In this document: positions 1-11,178 of the stretch, one piece after another
Position numbering within the stretch: position 1 is the first letter of the stretch
Layout: each line of letters opens with the position of its first letter
Source: Paraniabella hibiscisoli
GTDB lineage: Bacteria > Bacteroidota > Bacteroidia > Chitinophagales > Chitinophagaceae
NCBI RefSeq assembly: GCF_022512515.1
Contig: NZ_JAKWBK010000002.1
Location: forward strand, 398,885 to 462,884
DNA: 64,000 nucleotides
Direction: 5' to 3'
The notes under the pieces: generated by a model
Databases searched by the model: none
What the model was told of the DNA's origin: nothing
Seen by the model: only the letters and a program-made list of their open reading frames with translations
Position numbers and translations under genes: made by a program

Positions 1-982
1 GACGACTATCTGTTTCTACCGCATGAAATTTTCTATACTGGGTGGATGAATAAGATCTCACCAGTATAGCTTCCGTATTCGCCTTTCCTTCCGTTTGGAA
101 AATAGTTGCATAATTGGGCATCAGCTTATACCCGGCATTAGTAGCCATCGTGTAAGCTTCCTGTGCCGCTTTGTGAGCAGCCTGCCATCTTTCAGGATGA
201 TAGGTATGCTTTCCGTCATTTTCGGGGTTGAACAAAGGGCTGGCCCACCATAACAATGCTCTTGCTTTCAAAGCAGCTACTGCCGATTGATTAAAACGGC
301 CCCGGTCGGTTGCATCGTTGCCACCGGTTTGTGTATTCCAGGGTACATCCTTCAGGTTAGAGATGGCCGAGTCATAATCACGAACGATAGACGTAAACAT
401 CACACTTGCTTTTTCGCGACCTGCAAGATCTAGCCTTCCCGGACTCTGAGGCTCCAGCACCAGGGGCATGCCACCATATATTTGGGTAAGTCCCATATAG
501 CCCATTCCTCTCAGGGCATAAAACTGTCCCAGCAAGCGTTTCTTACCTGCATCAGGTATAATACTGCCTGGCACATTTTTGATGCCCAGGTTAGCTTTAG
601 CCAAATCAAAATACCTGTTTTCACCGTAGTTGGCTCCTGCATATTTCTGGGCCACATAGCGGCATTCATCTGGCAGCAGAAACCCGGAAAAATTGAAATA
701 TTTTTTACCAAATCCCTCCGTAGCAGACCAATAGTTTTCATCACTTACCAAATGCATCTGGTAGTTATTGGTACGATATTGATAAGTAAACTGAGGCATA
801 ATAAACTGGTAGGTATCGATCAGCAGGTATTGTACCGAAGCTTCGTCGTTCCAGATATTTGCATCCACCGACATGGGATCCTGGAAGGTTACCAGGTCGC
901 GTGTCTTCTGGCAAGCAGGCAAATACAATGCAAGCAGTATTACCCAAAGCAGGCTGTTTCTTTTTAATGATCTATTTTTCAT
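1..982 (-). CDS. SusD/RagB-like glycan-binding lipoprotein (partial, C-terminus outside window)
   Basis: This is the surface glycan-binding partner of the SusC transporter encoded just upstream (ends at 1013). The frame stays open from an ATG at 982 to the window edge, giving about 327 residues of an expected ~630. The N-terminus has basic residues, a hydrophobic stretch and a lipobox-like ending in ALYLPAC, so it should be an outer-membrane lipoprotein. The segment with FYALRG, IYGGMPLVLEP, LLWWASPLFNP and YKLMPNYATIF aligns with the second SusD at 5799-7709; these are SusD TPR/SusD-like domain positions. The two are clearly paralogues. The gap to susC is 30 nt, so they should be co-transcribed. 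This gene is one of the few long ones here without a visible frameshift. Confident family call; the glycan is unknown. Confidence 0.9.
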   Translation of the reverse strand, partial: MKNRSLKRNSLLWVILLALYLPACQKTRDLVTFQDPMSVDANIWNDEASVQYLLIDTYQFIMPQFTYQYRTNNYQMHLVSDENYWSATEGFGKKYFNFSGFLLPDECRYVAQKYAGANYGENRYFDLAKANLGIKNVPGSIIPDAGKKRLLGQFYALRGMGYMGLTQIYGGMPLVLEPQSPGRLDLAGREKASVMFTSIVRDYDSAISNLKDVPWNTQTGGNDATDRGRFNQSAVAALKARALLWWASPLFNPENDGKHTYHPERWQAAHKAAQEAYTMATNAGYKLMPNYATIFQTEGKANTEAILVRSYSSTQYRKFHAVETDSR

Positions 983-1012
983 ATCACTTATTTTTAAGTT
1001 TCTCAATCGTTG

Positions 1013-4000
1013 TTAAAAACCAATATTTAAACCAAGGGAAAGGTTACGCAAAGTGGGATAATCATAGATATAGGAACTATCCGGGTCTTTGTATTTTAAA
1101 GGATTTCTGATTACCCACAGGTTGTTCGCAGCAACTGATGTCCGCAAACTTTTGATACCGATCTTCTTTACAAAATTTGCAGGTACCGCATAGCTCAGTG
1201 TCATATCATTAACGCGGATCGTAGTACCATCTACCGCCCAGAAATCTGATTCCATACTGATCGAGGGATCATCATACCTAGGGAATTTAGCATCCGGATT
1301 TTCTACTGACCAGGTATCGTTCCAGTAGTTCGGTACATTCTTTAAAGCGGTGGCCACACTTCTCCGGGACTTACTGTCGTAAAACACTTTACCGCCAATA
1401 TTAGCTCCGATGTTTACGCGAAAGTCCACTGCCTTGTAACCCAGTCCCAGTTGCAAACCAGTAGAGAGCCGGGGCGCAGTACCTTTTTGAAAAGCATCGT
1501 TCTATCCCTATCGGTAATAATACCATTGCCATCTATATCTTTATATTTTAACCAGCCTGGCTCGGGCACTTTCGTAAACATGGTATAGCCTGGATTTGCA
1601 GACATAAATTCATCTACTTCTTCCTGACTACGGAACATGCCATCCACGATCATACCATAGTTGCCTCCGTTGTAAATATTCGGATCCAATCCAAACGTGA
1701 AGGCACCCCAATCTTCAGCATATTGATCTTCCCATAACTGGAACCTGTTATAAAACATTTGTGCTATAATAGAACGGCCAAAACCGAAGTTGGTACCTGC
1801 CTTAAATCTAAGATCCTTACCCAGGTTGGCATTATATCCAAAAGAAAACTCTGTACCCCAGCGATACATGGTACGATTATTCACCACCGCGCCATAAAGC
1901 CGGCATACATCGGGAAGTTCTGATCATTGCCCTTATCAAATACATCGTAGTTTTTAGTAGTGAACGCTTCAAAACCAACGGTAAGATGATTATTAAATAA
2001 GGTTAGGTCTGCTCCAAAATTGAAAGTGCGGTTTTTCTCCCAGGTAATATTGGGGTTAGGATATATCTCGGGTCTTAAACCAGCCAGGTTCTGTTCATTA
2101 AACAGATAGGAACCCACATTGATCTTATAGCGCTCGCGCCATAGATTGGCGTTGATGCGGTCCTCACCGGTTATACCAATGTTAGCCCTCAATCTCGCAT
2201 AATTAATAAAAGATGGTGCATGGTTTTTGAAGAATGGCTCGGAACTTACTACCCAGCTGGCACCCACTCTTGGAAACACGCCCCACATTTTGGGAACGGC
2301 AAAATTGGAAGATGCATCCAGCCTGGCTGTACCCTCTAACGTATATTTACCAGCGTAGGTATAGTTAAAATTGCCAAAGAAAGAACGCTTACCGCTACGG
2401 GTCACAGATGGTGTATTAGCCGTAGGCAGTGGATTAAAGGCCCAGAAATAAGGCTGATCGGCTATTTGCTGGTTAGAATAATAATAGCCGATGCCAGCGC
2501 TTTTGCTTCTTGACTCCTCACCGCCTGCCATAATATTGAAATCGTGACGGCCAATACTACGCGAATAAGTAAGTGTTAAGAACATCCTGAATGACTGACC
2601 CTGATCCTGCGAAAGAGAAAGCCTTGAGTTATCACCACCGTTAATAATAATGGGATTACCAATAACAGAATCGCGGTACATTAAAAGATTGCTACCGGTA
2701 CGGGCAAAATTGTACACTTCAAATTGCGGACGATACTCATCTGTTTTATTGGCTGAGGCGTTAGTGGCAGCCTGCAACCTCATACTTAGTCCTTTAAATA
2801 ATCCTTTATTGGGTGCATATACCAACGAGGCATTCAGGCCATAGGCCTTACTCTGGCGATCGTTATACATACCGGAGCTGGTAACGGCTATCGGGTTAAA
2901 GTTGGCTGTAGGCCCCCGGTATACACTACATATTTGTCACCGAATTGTATAGGCGTCCAGCGTGGCACCTGTATCAAAGTTTCCAAAAAGTTCTGGTCAT
3001 TCTCACTCCAGCCGTTCTCACTATAACGAACATTATTATCTATGTTAAAATTCAACTCCGCTCTTAAACTGCTGGTAAGCTTGGCTGTGAGGCCGGCTCG
3101 CAATGTATACTTATCTGCTTTTTGACCAGCATAGTTCGCGTTTTGATTTTGATAACTGGCACCCGCAAAAAAGTTACATTCTCGCTACCGCCACTCATAT
3201 TAAGGCCATGCCGTTGCATGATAGCCGGCTGCCAGATAGTTTCAAACCAACTCGGGTATTGGTTGTTTTTAAGTACTCCAGGTCAGCATCCGAAAACTGC
3301 AAGCCTGCGGACGTACCATTAATCCGATAAGTTTCATTTAATAATTTAGCGTGCTCGTACGCCGATAGCATTTCCGGTTTGCGTACCGCATCCTGGAAAC
3401 CGAATTGTCCTGTATAGGAAAGCCTCGGAGCACCCGCTTTACCTTTCTTAGTAGTAATTAATATTACCCCCTTGGCACCGGCAGCTCCATAAATAGCCGC
3501 AGAAGCATCCTTTAAAATACTGATATCTTCCACCATAGCGGGATCCAGGTTATCAAAAGTACTCTTGCCCACCACCATATTGTCAACAATATACAAGGGC
3601 TCCGATGTAGCTCCTCCAACTTCCGAAGAGGAATAAGCCCCCTTACATTTAAAGAAATACTTGCCCGGCCGGCCCGAAAACTGATCCACACTCAAACCGG
3701 CTACGCGACCACGTAATGCAGCCGCTATATTGGCTACCGGCACGTCTTGTATATCTTCGGGATTAACCGTAGCAATAGCACCGGTGATCTTACTTCTTTT
3801 CTGGGCACCATATCCAACTACAACGATCTGGTCCATCGAGAGGTCCATCTTTTTCATGGTAACCATCATCGTTCCTGATTCAGGTACTTCAGCATCCAGG
3901 TTCTCATAACCTACATAAGAAAACTGGAGTTGTACTTTACCCGCCGGCAGCTTTAAAGTAAAACGACCATTTTTATCGGTGGTACCGGCAGATACACCGC

Positions 4001-4154
4001 CCTTTACATTAACGGTAACGCCCTCCAGTGGCGAGTTCGCGGAATCTGACATAACGGTTCCGACCACGTCTCTGGACTGCGACCATACATGTGTATGACA
4101 CAACACCATGAACACGAAGAGGCACGCAAATTTTGAAATGTGCTTAAAGAACAT
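1013..4154 (-). CDS. SusC/RagA-family TonB-dependent outer-membrane transporter (frameshifted)
   Basis: It imports oligosaccharides across the outer membrane with its SusD partner. Order: signal peptide (MFFKHISKFACLFVFM, cleaved near VWSQ), a carboxypeptidase-regulatory-like beta-sandwich domain (about residues 30-110), a TonB-box-like stretch near DQIVVVGYG, a plug domain with PLYIVDN and EDISILKDASAAIYG, then a large barrel ending in LSLGLNIGF. The reading frame breaks near 3195-3250, 2880-3100, 1885 and 1450. Corrected, the protein is about 1045 residues, normal for SusC. Between about 3641 and 3665 the frame moves out and back: the printed frame reads KYFFKCKG, while the neighbouring frame gives ASISLNVRG, which fits SusC plugs and the paralogue. 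The gene is paralogous to 7743-10870. Confidence 0.93.
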
Positions 4155-4262
4155 ATGGCTTTTTGTTTTTAAAAGTGAAAGTTTGGTTTTAGTTTATACG
4201 TGATGATTGCAATCGGGATCATTTTGTAAACAATTAGTATTGCTATCGGGGCAATATTAATC

Positions 4263-4283
4263 GTCATTTAAACACTTAATAAA
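4263..4283. promoter_or_regulatory. 21-nt element conserved in both susC leaders (copy 1)
   Basis: The 21 bases here, starting GTCATTTAAACACTT, are identical to 10970-10990. Each copy lies about 100-110 nt upstream of a susC start, inside what should be the transcribed 5' leader. The flanking leader is much less conserved, so the block stands out. It could be a protein site or an RNA element; the sequence does not decide this. Confidence 0.5.
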
Positions 4284-4354
4284 AAAGGCACAAAATTGCA
4301 AGGGTGAAGAATGACATTGATCTGGCAAGGATCTGTTACTTTATATCTTCTTTT

Positions 4355-4379
4355 TGCAATCGTTTACATCACAAACATA
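4355..4379 (-). promoter_or_regulatory. susC-1 promoter: -7 element next to a LacI/cre-like operator
   Basis: On the minus strand, TATGTTTG (4379-4372) matches the Bacteroidota -7 consensus TANNTTTG. Just downstream lies an imperfect palindrome whose plus-strand form is TGCAATCGTTTACA (4355-4368), one position off the LacI/CcpA-type consensus TGWAANCGNTNWCA. The operator covers the expected transcription start, which suggests repression or catabolite control. No TTTG -33 element is visible at the right distance, which fits a promoter needing an activator. The same arrangement occurs at 11067-11093. The start site lies about 200 nt before the susC ATG. The function is inferred. Confidence 0.55.
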
Positions 4380-4400
4380 GAGCAGGTTGCACGCGACATG

Positions 4401-4436
4401 GTTCATTTTTTGACATATTCTGTTCGTTTTTTGACA
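4401..4436. promoter_or_regulatory. Two 15-bp direct repeats 21 bp apart upstream of susC-1
   Basis: GTTCATTTTTTGACA (4401-4415) and GTTCGTTTTTTGACA (4422-4436) differ at one base and start exactly 21 bp apart, two helical turns. They sit immediately upstream of the -7 element, where a -33 element would be. Tandem direct repeats placed like this are typical of AraC-family activators, including hybrid two-component PUL regulators such as the one at 17315-21707. That pairing is an inference. Confidence 0.5.
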
Positions 4437-4585
4437 CTTTTTTACTGAATCCGGTATTTGCAACCCGGGTGTCAAATTTTCAACCTGTTGTGTATGTGTT
4501 TAAACCCATTTTATGAGCTATAAGTAGATTTGAACAGATATTATAACCTTAATAATAAAGTTGATTATTGGCTGTCGTTTAACGC

Positions 4586-4612
4586 AAAAAGCCTCCTGTG
4601 AAAACAGGAGGC
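4586..4612 (-). terminator. Intrinsic terminator
   Basis: A perfect 9-bp stem (GCCTCCTGT / ACAGGAGGC, loop GAAA, 4591-4612) is followed on the minus strand by TTTTT. It lies about 200 nt after the stop of the SusE-like gene at 4813 and should end the susC-susD-susE transcript. A similar hairpin sits at 11285-11313. Confidence 0.8.
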
Positions 4613-4812
4613 GTACTTGTAACGATTGACTAGAGAGTTGCCACTATTATTGGCAATATTTTTATATTATGGATACTATTTGTTTTGTAACAACTGATGA
4701 CCGGCAGGCGATTCTTATAATAAACGAAGTAAACACCTAATACCGGAAACAATCAGGAACGGTCCTTTGCATCCATCAACTTCATCTACCTTATTCATCT
4801 ATAAATTTATCG

Positions 4813-5777
4813 TCAGTTGACAATCTTATATGAAACCTGGGTATACCGGTGATCGCGGTAATCTACCGCTAGAGCATGTACAAATATGACCCCGTATTTT
4901 TCCTCAGGTGTTTTAAAGTATATTAGCTGATTAGCCGCCAGTGCCGTCGTAATATTCTTTAAATTGATCGTTTTCGTTTTGGCCGCCGCAAGGATCTTAG
5001 CACCTGTATTTAAATTGTTATTAAAGTCTGCAATGGAACCGGTAGCGGGTGCTGAAAACAATGTGGCTCTTTTGGTCCATGAACTGATATCATAATGTCC
5101 AAAGGGCAACGGGTCTGAACTCAGCGAATAAAAATAGTTGTTAACTGTTACCGAAGTAACTGCACCGGAAGCGTTGCGAACCGTGTCTTTTCTCGTAAAG
5201 CTTCCTAAATCGATGGTGGCAGAATGCGAAGCTGCTGTAGTATAACTATATAACTTGCCATCGCTAATGGAAAGGTAGCATTCATCGGTTTTATCCATCG
5301 AGTCGGCAACATAAATTCGGCGATTGGTGAAGAATAGCAAATCCGGCGTAACGGTAATACTAATCAATTTACCTCCATCTCCCAGGTATACCCCATCTTT
5401 GTCATAAGCCCAGATGCGATAAGAAGTAGTACCTGCACCCAGGTCTTTTGCATACAGCTTAAACTTACCAGAGAATGTTCTGCGTTGCGCCGCATCAGTA
5501 ATAGGTATTTTCAGAGCAGGCGAAGTAGCTCCTGTTTTGTATAGGGCAATCTGGTACATGTCTGCATCCGGAGACTCAATGGTATAATCCAGCAAAACCG
5601 AGTCTGTAGCCGAAATCTCTTTTTCAGTTCCTCTCCTATGGCATAGGGTTCCGATTGATGTAAGGTTAGCTTTGCCTTAAACATATTGAATACATTCGGG
5701 AATTCCTTCTTGCATCCCACAAAAACGCCTAACATGGTAAACGCTATAACCGGAGATAATATATTTTTCAGTTTCAT
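4813..5777 (-). CDS. SusE-like outer-membrane lipoprotein (one frameshift)
   Basis: This is the third gene of the second PUL set, 21 nt after its susD. The N-terminus MKLKNILSPVIAFTM runs into a lipobox-like LGVFVGC, so it is a lipoprotein. Residues about 30-150 contain a SusE/BACON-like beta-sandwich (LLDYTIESPDADMYQIALY), and the rest is beta-rich without a family I can name. The frame breaks at a five-base run at 5620-5624; one extra base restores LKKEISATDSVLLDY and gives 322 codons (966 nt). The role is probably surface glycan capture. The SusE label rests on position, lipobox and general domain type. No equivalent is visible for the first SusC/D pair because the window ends there. Confidence 0.65.
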
Positions 5778-5798
5778 ATAAACTATTTTAATAGTGAA

Positions 5799-7709
5799 CT
5801 AAAGCGGATCAAATGTTCCTCCATCCCATCCAATGGTTTGCTCCAGCAATGGAGATGAATTGAGAAAGATGGTATTCAACGGAAAGAAATAATAGCTCTG
5901 CGGCATTGCGAAGTTTCCGTTATTAGCTACCGGGTTAAAAATATAAGGTGTAACGAAATACTTTTCTATTGAGGCCCGGTTATAGATATCCAATGTATCG
6001 CGACGCAACAGCGAAGTATCGATTCCCAGGTTGTTGGGACCAATACGTTTCTCCAACGAATCACGCAAGTTGGCAGGGCTCGCTTTAAAAGTCATCGGCA
6101 CCATCTGCGTTATGGTTCCCTGTAACAGGTGCATGGCGCGTTCTTCTTAAATCATCATTGCGTTTGCCTTCAAAAGACAACTCTACCATACGTTCATTTA
6201 TGATGAGCTCCCGCATCAGATCTTTATTAGTTGCCAGCGCCAGGCCATAATCCGCTGTACCCTGAACGATCCCGGCCCTTACCCTTAGCTGGCGGATCAT
6301 ATCTTTTGCTATGGTTAAATTGCCCGACTCATTAGCTGCTTCCGCGTAGTCCAGCAAGAGCTCAGCAAAACGAAATTCAATCCAATCCATACCGCTGCCG
6401 CCCAGGTCATTAGCTGTACCTACGGCAGCTCTAGCCAGGTTAGGCGTTGCAAACTTTCTTACATAAAAAGGTTTAGACGATTCATTGCCTCCATCTACCC
6501 TCGCGCCAGCATAAGTCCATTGTCTGCGCGTAGGCTTAGCGCTCAGGGGCCAGGTACAACCGTTAAATGCAATAGAGGCATCGAAACGTGGATCGCGATT
6601 GGCATACATCAGCACTTCATCATAAGGGTACTGAGTGCTTGCATTCTCTTTGGGTCGTCCATCCTTCATAACATAAGCATCCAGCATTATTTTAGTCGGA
6701 TTATAAACATCGCTGGGAGATCCCCCTTCGGAACCAGGACGCACACGGGCTTCAACACCATGGAATTTTTTTAACTGTAATGAAGAGTAAGAGCGCACCA
6801 TCATAGCCTCCGTGTTACCGTTACCTTCTACCTGGAAAATGGTTGCATAGTTGGGCATTAATTTATAACCCGCAGCCATAGCCCTTGTATAAGCATCCTG
6901 TGAAGCCTGGAAGGCTACCTGCCAGCGGCTCTCATCATAAGTACTATGCCCCGGTGGATTAAACAGAGGGCTGGCCCACCATAATAATGCTTTTGCTTTT
7001 GCTTTAAGGGCTGCAGCTGTTGCCTGGCCAATCTTTCCTCTTTCTGTAGCATCACTGGTCCACTTGGCCTTACCCTGTAAATTGGATATCGAAGAGTCGA
7101 AGTCTCTTACGATCTGCTCAAACATTACTTTGGCTTTCTGCCTTCCGCTTAGGTTAAGGTTATCGGGATTTTGCGGCTCCAGCACCAACGGCATGCCGCC
7201 ATATATTTTTGTAAGGCCCAGGTAAGCCATCCCCTCAGTGCATAAAATTGTCCTAAAAGAAGTTTCTTGGAGGCATCTGTAATACCCGTACTTGGCGGTA
7301 GGTTTTTGATCGCAAGGTTACATTTGGCGATGTCAAAATAACGGTTATCACCGAAATTATTACCGCTGGATCTGAATCCCGCATACTGCACCTCATCAGG
7401 TAATATAAAGCTATTCAGGTTGAACAACTTTTTACCGGTAACATCGTTGCCGGAATAAAAGTTTTCATCGCTTGCCAGGTGATACCCAAAATTATTAGCT
7501 GTAAACTCATAAGGAAAGTTCGGCATAATGAACTGGTAAGCATCGTTCAGCAGGTACTGTACCGCAGCTTCCTGGTTCCATATTTCGGGGTCAATTCCCA
7601 AAGGATCTCTCCTGGAAACAAAGTCGTGTGTATTTCTGCATCCTGCCAGCGCAATCAATGCAAAAGCACTGCCTAAAAGGATCGATTTTTTATTGAAAAA
7701 GCATTTCAT
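5799..7709 (-). CDS. SusD/RagB-like glycan-binding lipoprotein (two frameshifts)
   Basis: This is the surface glycan-binding subunit paired with the SusC at 7743-10870. The signal peptide ends in a lipobox, ALIALAGC. Conserved SusD stretches include FYALRG, MAYLGLTKIYGGMPLVLEP, LLWWASPLFNPP, WIEFRFAELLLDYAEAANE and LRVRAGI. The C-terminal part includes the typical ELSFEGKRNDDLRR segment and ends near TIGWDGGTFDPL. The frame breaks at a G run (7231-7234) and near 6130. The two shifts cancel, leaving 637 codons, a normal SusD length. It is strongly similar along its length to the partial SusD at 1-982, so the two SusC/D pairs arose by duplication. Confidence 0.92.
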
Positions 7710-7742
7710 CTTAATATGTTTAATTATTAAAACCGTTTGATA

Positions 7743-10700
7743 TTATAATCCCAGGTTGATACCGATAGAAGTAGTTCTGATCGTGGGATAATCGAGGTAG
7801 CTGAATGTATCCGGATCCTTGTACTTTAAAGGATTAACGATCGTCCATAAATTGTTGGCGGAGAAAACAAGCCGCGCTGTGCTCAAACCTATCCTCCGTA
7901 TAGTTTTGGGTGCGAGCGAATAACCTATAGTTAAATCATTTACCCGGATGGTGGTACCATTCACCGCCCAGAAGTCTGAGTTGGTTCTTATATAAGGATC
8001 ATCATATCTCGGAAATTTGGCATCGGTATTTTCAGGAGTCCAGGTATCAGTCCAAAATGCTGGAACATTCTTGGTAATACTGGCCTGAGTGCTCCTGGTA
8101 TCTGCATCGTAAAATACTTTGCCACCCAGGTTGACGCCGATGTTCAGGCGAACATCAACAGTTTTATAGATAAACCCTAACTGTATACCAGTTACCAGCC
8201 ATGGATTAGTACGATCGAATAAGAAAGTCTGGTCCCTGTCTGTTATAACTCCATCGCCATCTATGTCTTCAAAATAAAGCCAGCCCGGCTGCGGAACACT
8301 ACCGTTCAATGTATACTTGGGATTCTTAGCTAAAAATGCATCAACCTCTTCCTGGCTACGGAACATGCCTTTGTATCTGAGGCCTATATTAGAGCTGTTA
8401 AACTTGCGGGGTCTGTACCAAAGCTGGTTTGCGCTAAAGACACAGCATCCTGCCACAGATCGTAGCGGTTGTAGAAAGTACGCTCCATTACCGAACTACC
8501 AAAACCAAAGTTCATACGTGCTGTAAATCTTATATCCTGGCTGAAACGGGCGTTATACCCGATACTGTATTCTGTGCCCCATGTGTGGCGTATACGCCAG
8601 TTCAAAACCGGAGCAGCGAAACCTGCGAACATAGGGAAGTTCAGATCATTGCCTTTATCAAATACATCGTAAGCACGGTCCTGGAATGCATCAAAACTAA
8701 ATGTTAGCTTGTCTTTAAAAAATGACAGATCAAAGCCAAAGTTCATCGTTGCTTTCTTCTCCCAGGTAATATCAGGGTTAGGAAATACATCAGGTCTTAC
8801 ACCCGGTACATAAGTCTCTCCATATAAATAAGAACCTATATTGATCTTGTAACGCTCAAACCAGAAGGTGCTTCCCACGCGGTCATCACCCGTTAAACCA
8901 TAGTTGGCTCTTAATTTAAGATAATTAATGAAGTTGACGTTTTCTTTGAAGAAAGGTTCCTTACTTACTTCCCAACCGGCACCCAATCTTGGGAAGAAGC
9001 CCCACATATTTTCAGTAGCAAAGTTGGAGGAGGCATCCATACGGGCAGTTCCCTCCAGCGTGTATTTACTGTTAAGTGTGTAGATAAAATTTCCAAAGAA
9101 AGAACGTTTCCCTGACTCAGCTGCTTTAGGAGTTTCTACCTGCGGAGAGGGGTCAAAAGCCCAGTAATATGGGTTATCCCTGATCTGCTGGTTAACATAC
9201 AGGTATCCCATCCCACTGCTGCTGGCTTCCGATTGCTCACCACCCACCAACACGCTGAAGTCGTGGTTACCAATAGAGCGTGCATATTGCAGGGTTCCAA
9301 ATATGCGGTAGTCGCTGCTTTCATCAGAACGTTGTAACAAGCGGGCATTGCCTCCTCCAAATCTCTCCACACGACGGGTAACCGTATCGGTAAACAAAGC
9401 TCCGTTATTACCGGCACGCTTAAACTCAGCAACCAGGTACATAGGGCGGTATTCTTCAAACTTGGTAGCCCTTGCGGTGCTGGATGCCTGTACCCGGGCG
9501 ATCAGTCCTTTCAACGGCCCGCCTTCAGGCGCGTAGGTAAGACTACCATTGAGTCCATATCCCCTCCTCTTCTGATCGTTGTAAAAACCTGAAGCGATTA
9601 CCGCCAAAGGGTTATTAAAGTTGTTACTACCTGCGGTGTAGTTCACAAACTCTTCACCTATTTTAATAGGCGTCCATTTAGGCACCACAATTACGTTTTG
9701 CAGAAAAGTTTTGTCGTTGTCAGCCAATCCGTTTTTACTGTAATTAATATTATTATCTATGTTCACATTGATCTCGGCTTTCAACCCCTTATATAGTTTG
9801 GCAGAAACGCCCGCTCGAAATGTAAACCGGTCAACTTTCAAACCTGCGTAGTTACCATTCTGGTTTTGATAGCCACCCCCCATAAAAAGGTCATGCGGTC
9901 GGTACCTCCTGAAATATTAATATTATGCCGCTGCATAATGGCAGCCTGCCAGAGCTCATCGAACCAACTCTTATAGTTCATATTTTTAAGTACTTCCAGG
10001 TCTTCTTCATCAAAAAAGTTGCCGTTCGTGGTATTGGTTAATTTATAGCTTTCGTTAAGCAGTTTGGCATGATCGTAGGCAGAAAGCATTTCCGGAATCT
10101 TAATAGCATCCATATGTCCAACGAATCCGTTGTAAGTGATCCTGGGCGGACCCGCTTTTCCCTTTTAGTGGTAATCAAAACCACACCTTTTGCACCGGCA
10201 GCACCGTAGATGGCAGCCGAAGCGTCTTTCAAAATACTAATATCCTCCACCATGGAAGGATCCAGGTTGTCAAAGGTGGCTTTGTTGACGATCATGTTAT
10301 CAACCACGTACAAAGGCTCGGCAGTACCGCCGGTTAGCGAATTGGCCTGGGCATCTCTGATATTCAGCGTAATGCGGCTCCCGGTCTGCCGGAAACCTGG
10401 GTAACACCCAAACCTGCCACACGCCCTCTTAAAGCCGCAGCAATATTGGCTACCGGAATATCCTGAACTTCTTCGGGGTCTACCTTAGCTACAGCACCCG
10501 TTAACTTTGATCGTTTCTGGGTTCCATATCCCACCACCACGATCTCATCCATTTTAAGATCCAGCTTTTTCATAGAAATCGAGATCTCTCCTGATTCAGG
10601 CACTTCAACATCTCCCCGCTCATACCCCACATAAGAGTAGACCAGGATCGTTTTTCCTAAAGGCGCATTTAAAGTAAACCGGCCGTTTTTATCGGTTGTA

Positions 10701-10870
10701 ACGGACGACACTCCGCCTTTTACACTAATAGTAACTCCCTCCAGCGGAGCATTGGCTGAATCCGAAACCACAACACCTGTAATGCTCTTTGTTTGTCCTA
10801 TCGCCTGGTTATGGCAGAGAGCAATAAGCAACAACAGGCACGTAAATTTCAAAATATGCTTGAAATACAT
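7743..10870 (-). CDS. SusC/RagA-family TonB-dependent transporter (several frameshifts)
   Basis: This is the outer-membrane oligosaccharide transporter of the second pair. It has a signal peptide (MYFKHILKFTCLLLLIAL...QAIGQ), a carboxypeptidase-regulatory-like domain (about residues 28-108), a TonB-box-like MDEIVVVGYG, a plug with PLYVVDNMI and EDISILKDASAAIYG, and a long barrel ending in TSIGINLGL. The frame breaks near 10385, 10165, 9880 and 8410. Around 10385 the alternative frame gives GSRITLNIRDAQANSLTGG, the expected plug sequence. Corrected length is about 1043 residues. N-terminus, plug and barrel match the SusC at 1013-4154 closely, and the upstream leader is conserved too. Confidence 0.93.
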
Positions 10871-10969
10871 ATGGCTTTTATTTTTAAGTGAAAGTTTAGT
10901 TCATCGTTTATTTTAACCTCATCATGAAAACGATTTCATTTTTTGAAATCATCAGCTCTCTTATTAATT

Positions 10970-10990
10970 GTCATTTAAACACTTAATAAA
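10970..10990. promoter_or_regulatory. 21-nt element conserved in both susC leaders (copy 2)
   Basis: Identical over 21 bases to 4263-4283 and at the same distance (about 100 nt) from the susC start at 10870. The surrounding leader shows only patchy similarity between the two loci, so selection on this block is plausible. Confidence 0.5.
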
Positions 10991-11066
10991 CGAACCCTGA
11001 CAAAATGAGCAGTAAAAAATAAGCAGCAATCCTTCTTAAATGGATTTGTATGTCTTTTCCTTTTAT

Positions 11067-11093
11067 TGCAACCGTTTACATGTCACAAACTTA
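11067..11093 (-). promoter_or_regulatory. susC-2 promoter: -7 element next to a LacI/cre-like operator
   Basis: TAAGTTTG on the minus strand (11093-11086) matches TANNTTTG. The plus-strand block TGCAACCGTTTACA (11067-11080) lies directly downstream and is nearly identical to the operator at 4355-4368. It sits 197 nt before the susC ATG, against 201 nt in the other locus. The layout suggests a repressor or catabolite regulator of the LacI type acting at the start site. No LacI-family gene is in the window. Confidence 0.55.
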
Positions 11094-11114
11094 ATTTTCA
11101 GGGTAAAAAAAGAG

Positions 11115-11150
11115 GTTTGAATTTTATCGCAATAGGTTCAATTTTTGACA
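11115..11150. promoter_or_regulatory. Direct-repeat activator-type boxes upstream of susC-2
   Basis: GTTCAATTTTTGACA (11136-11150) is one base different from the 4401-4415 box. A degenerate partner lies exactly 21 bp away at 11115-11129 (9 of 15 positions match). Placement relative to the -7 element is the same as at susC-1, supporting one shared activator for the two loci. Confidence 0.42.
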
Positions 11151-11178
11151 CCTGGTATAAATAACTGATAATCAAAAA

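Noticed and set aside
482..967. Plus-strand open frame of 161 codons over the first SusD gene
   Set aside because: It is antisense to a frame with clear SusD motifs and has no recognisable domain.
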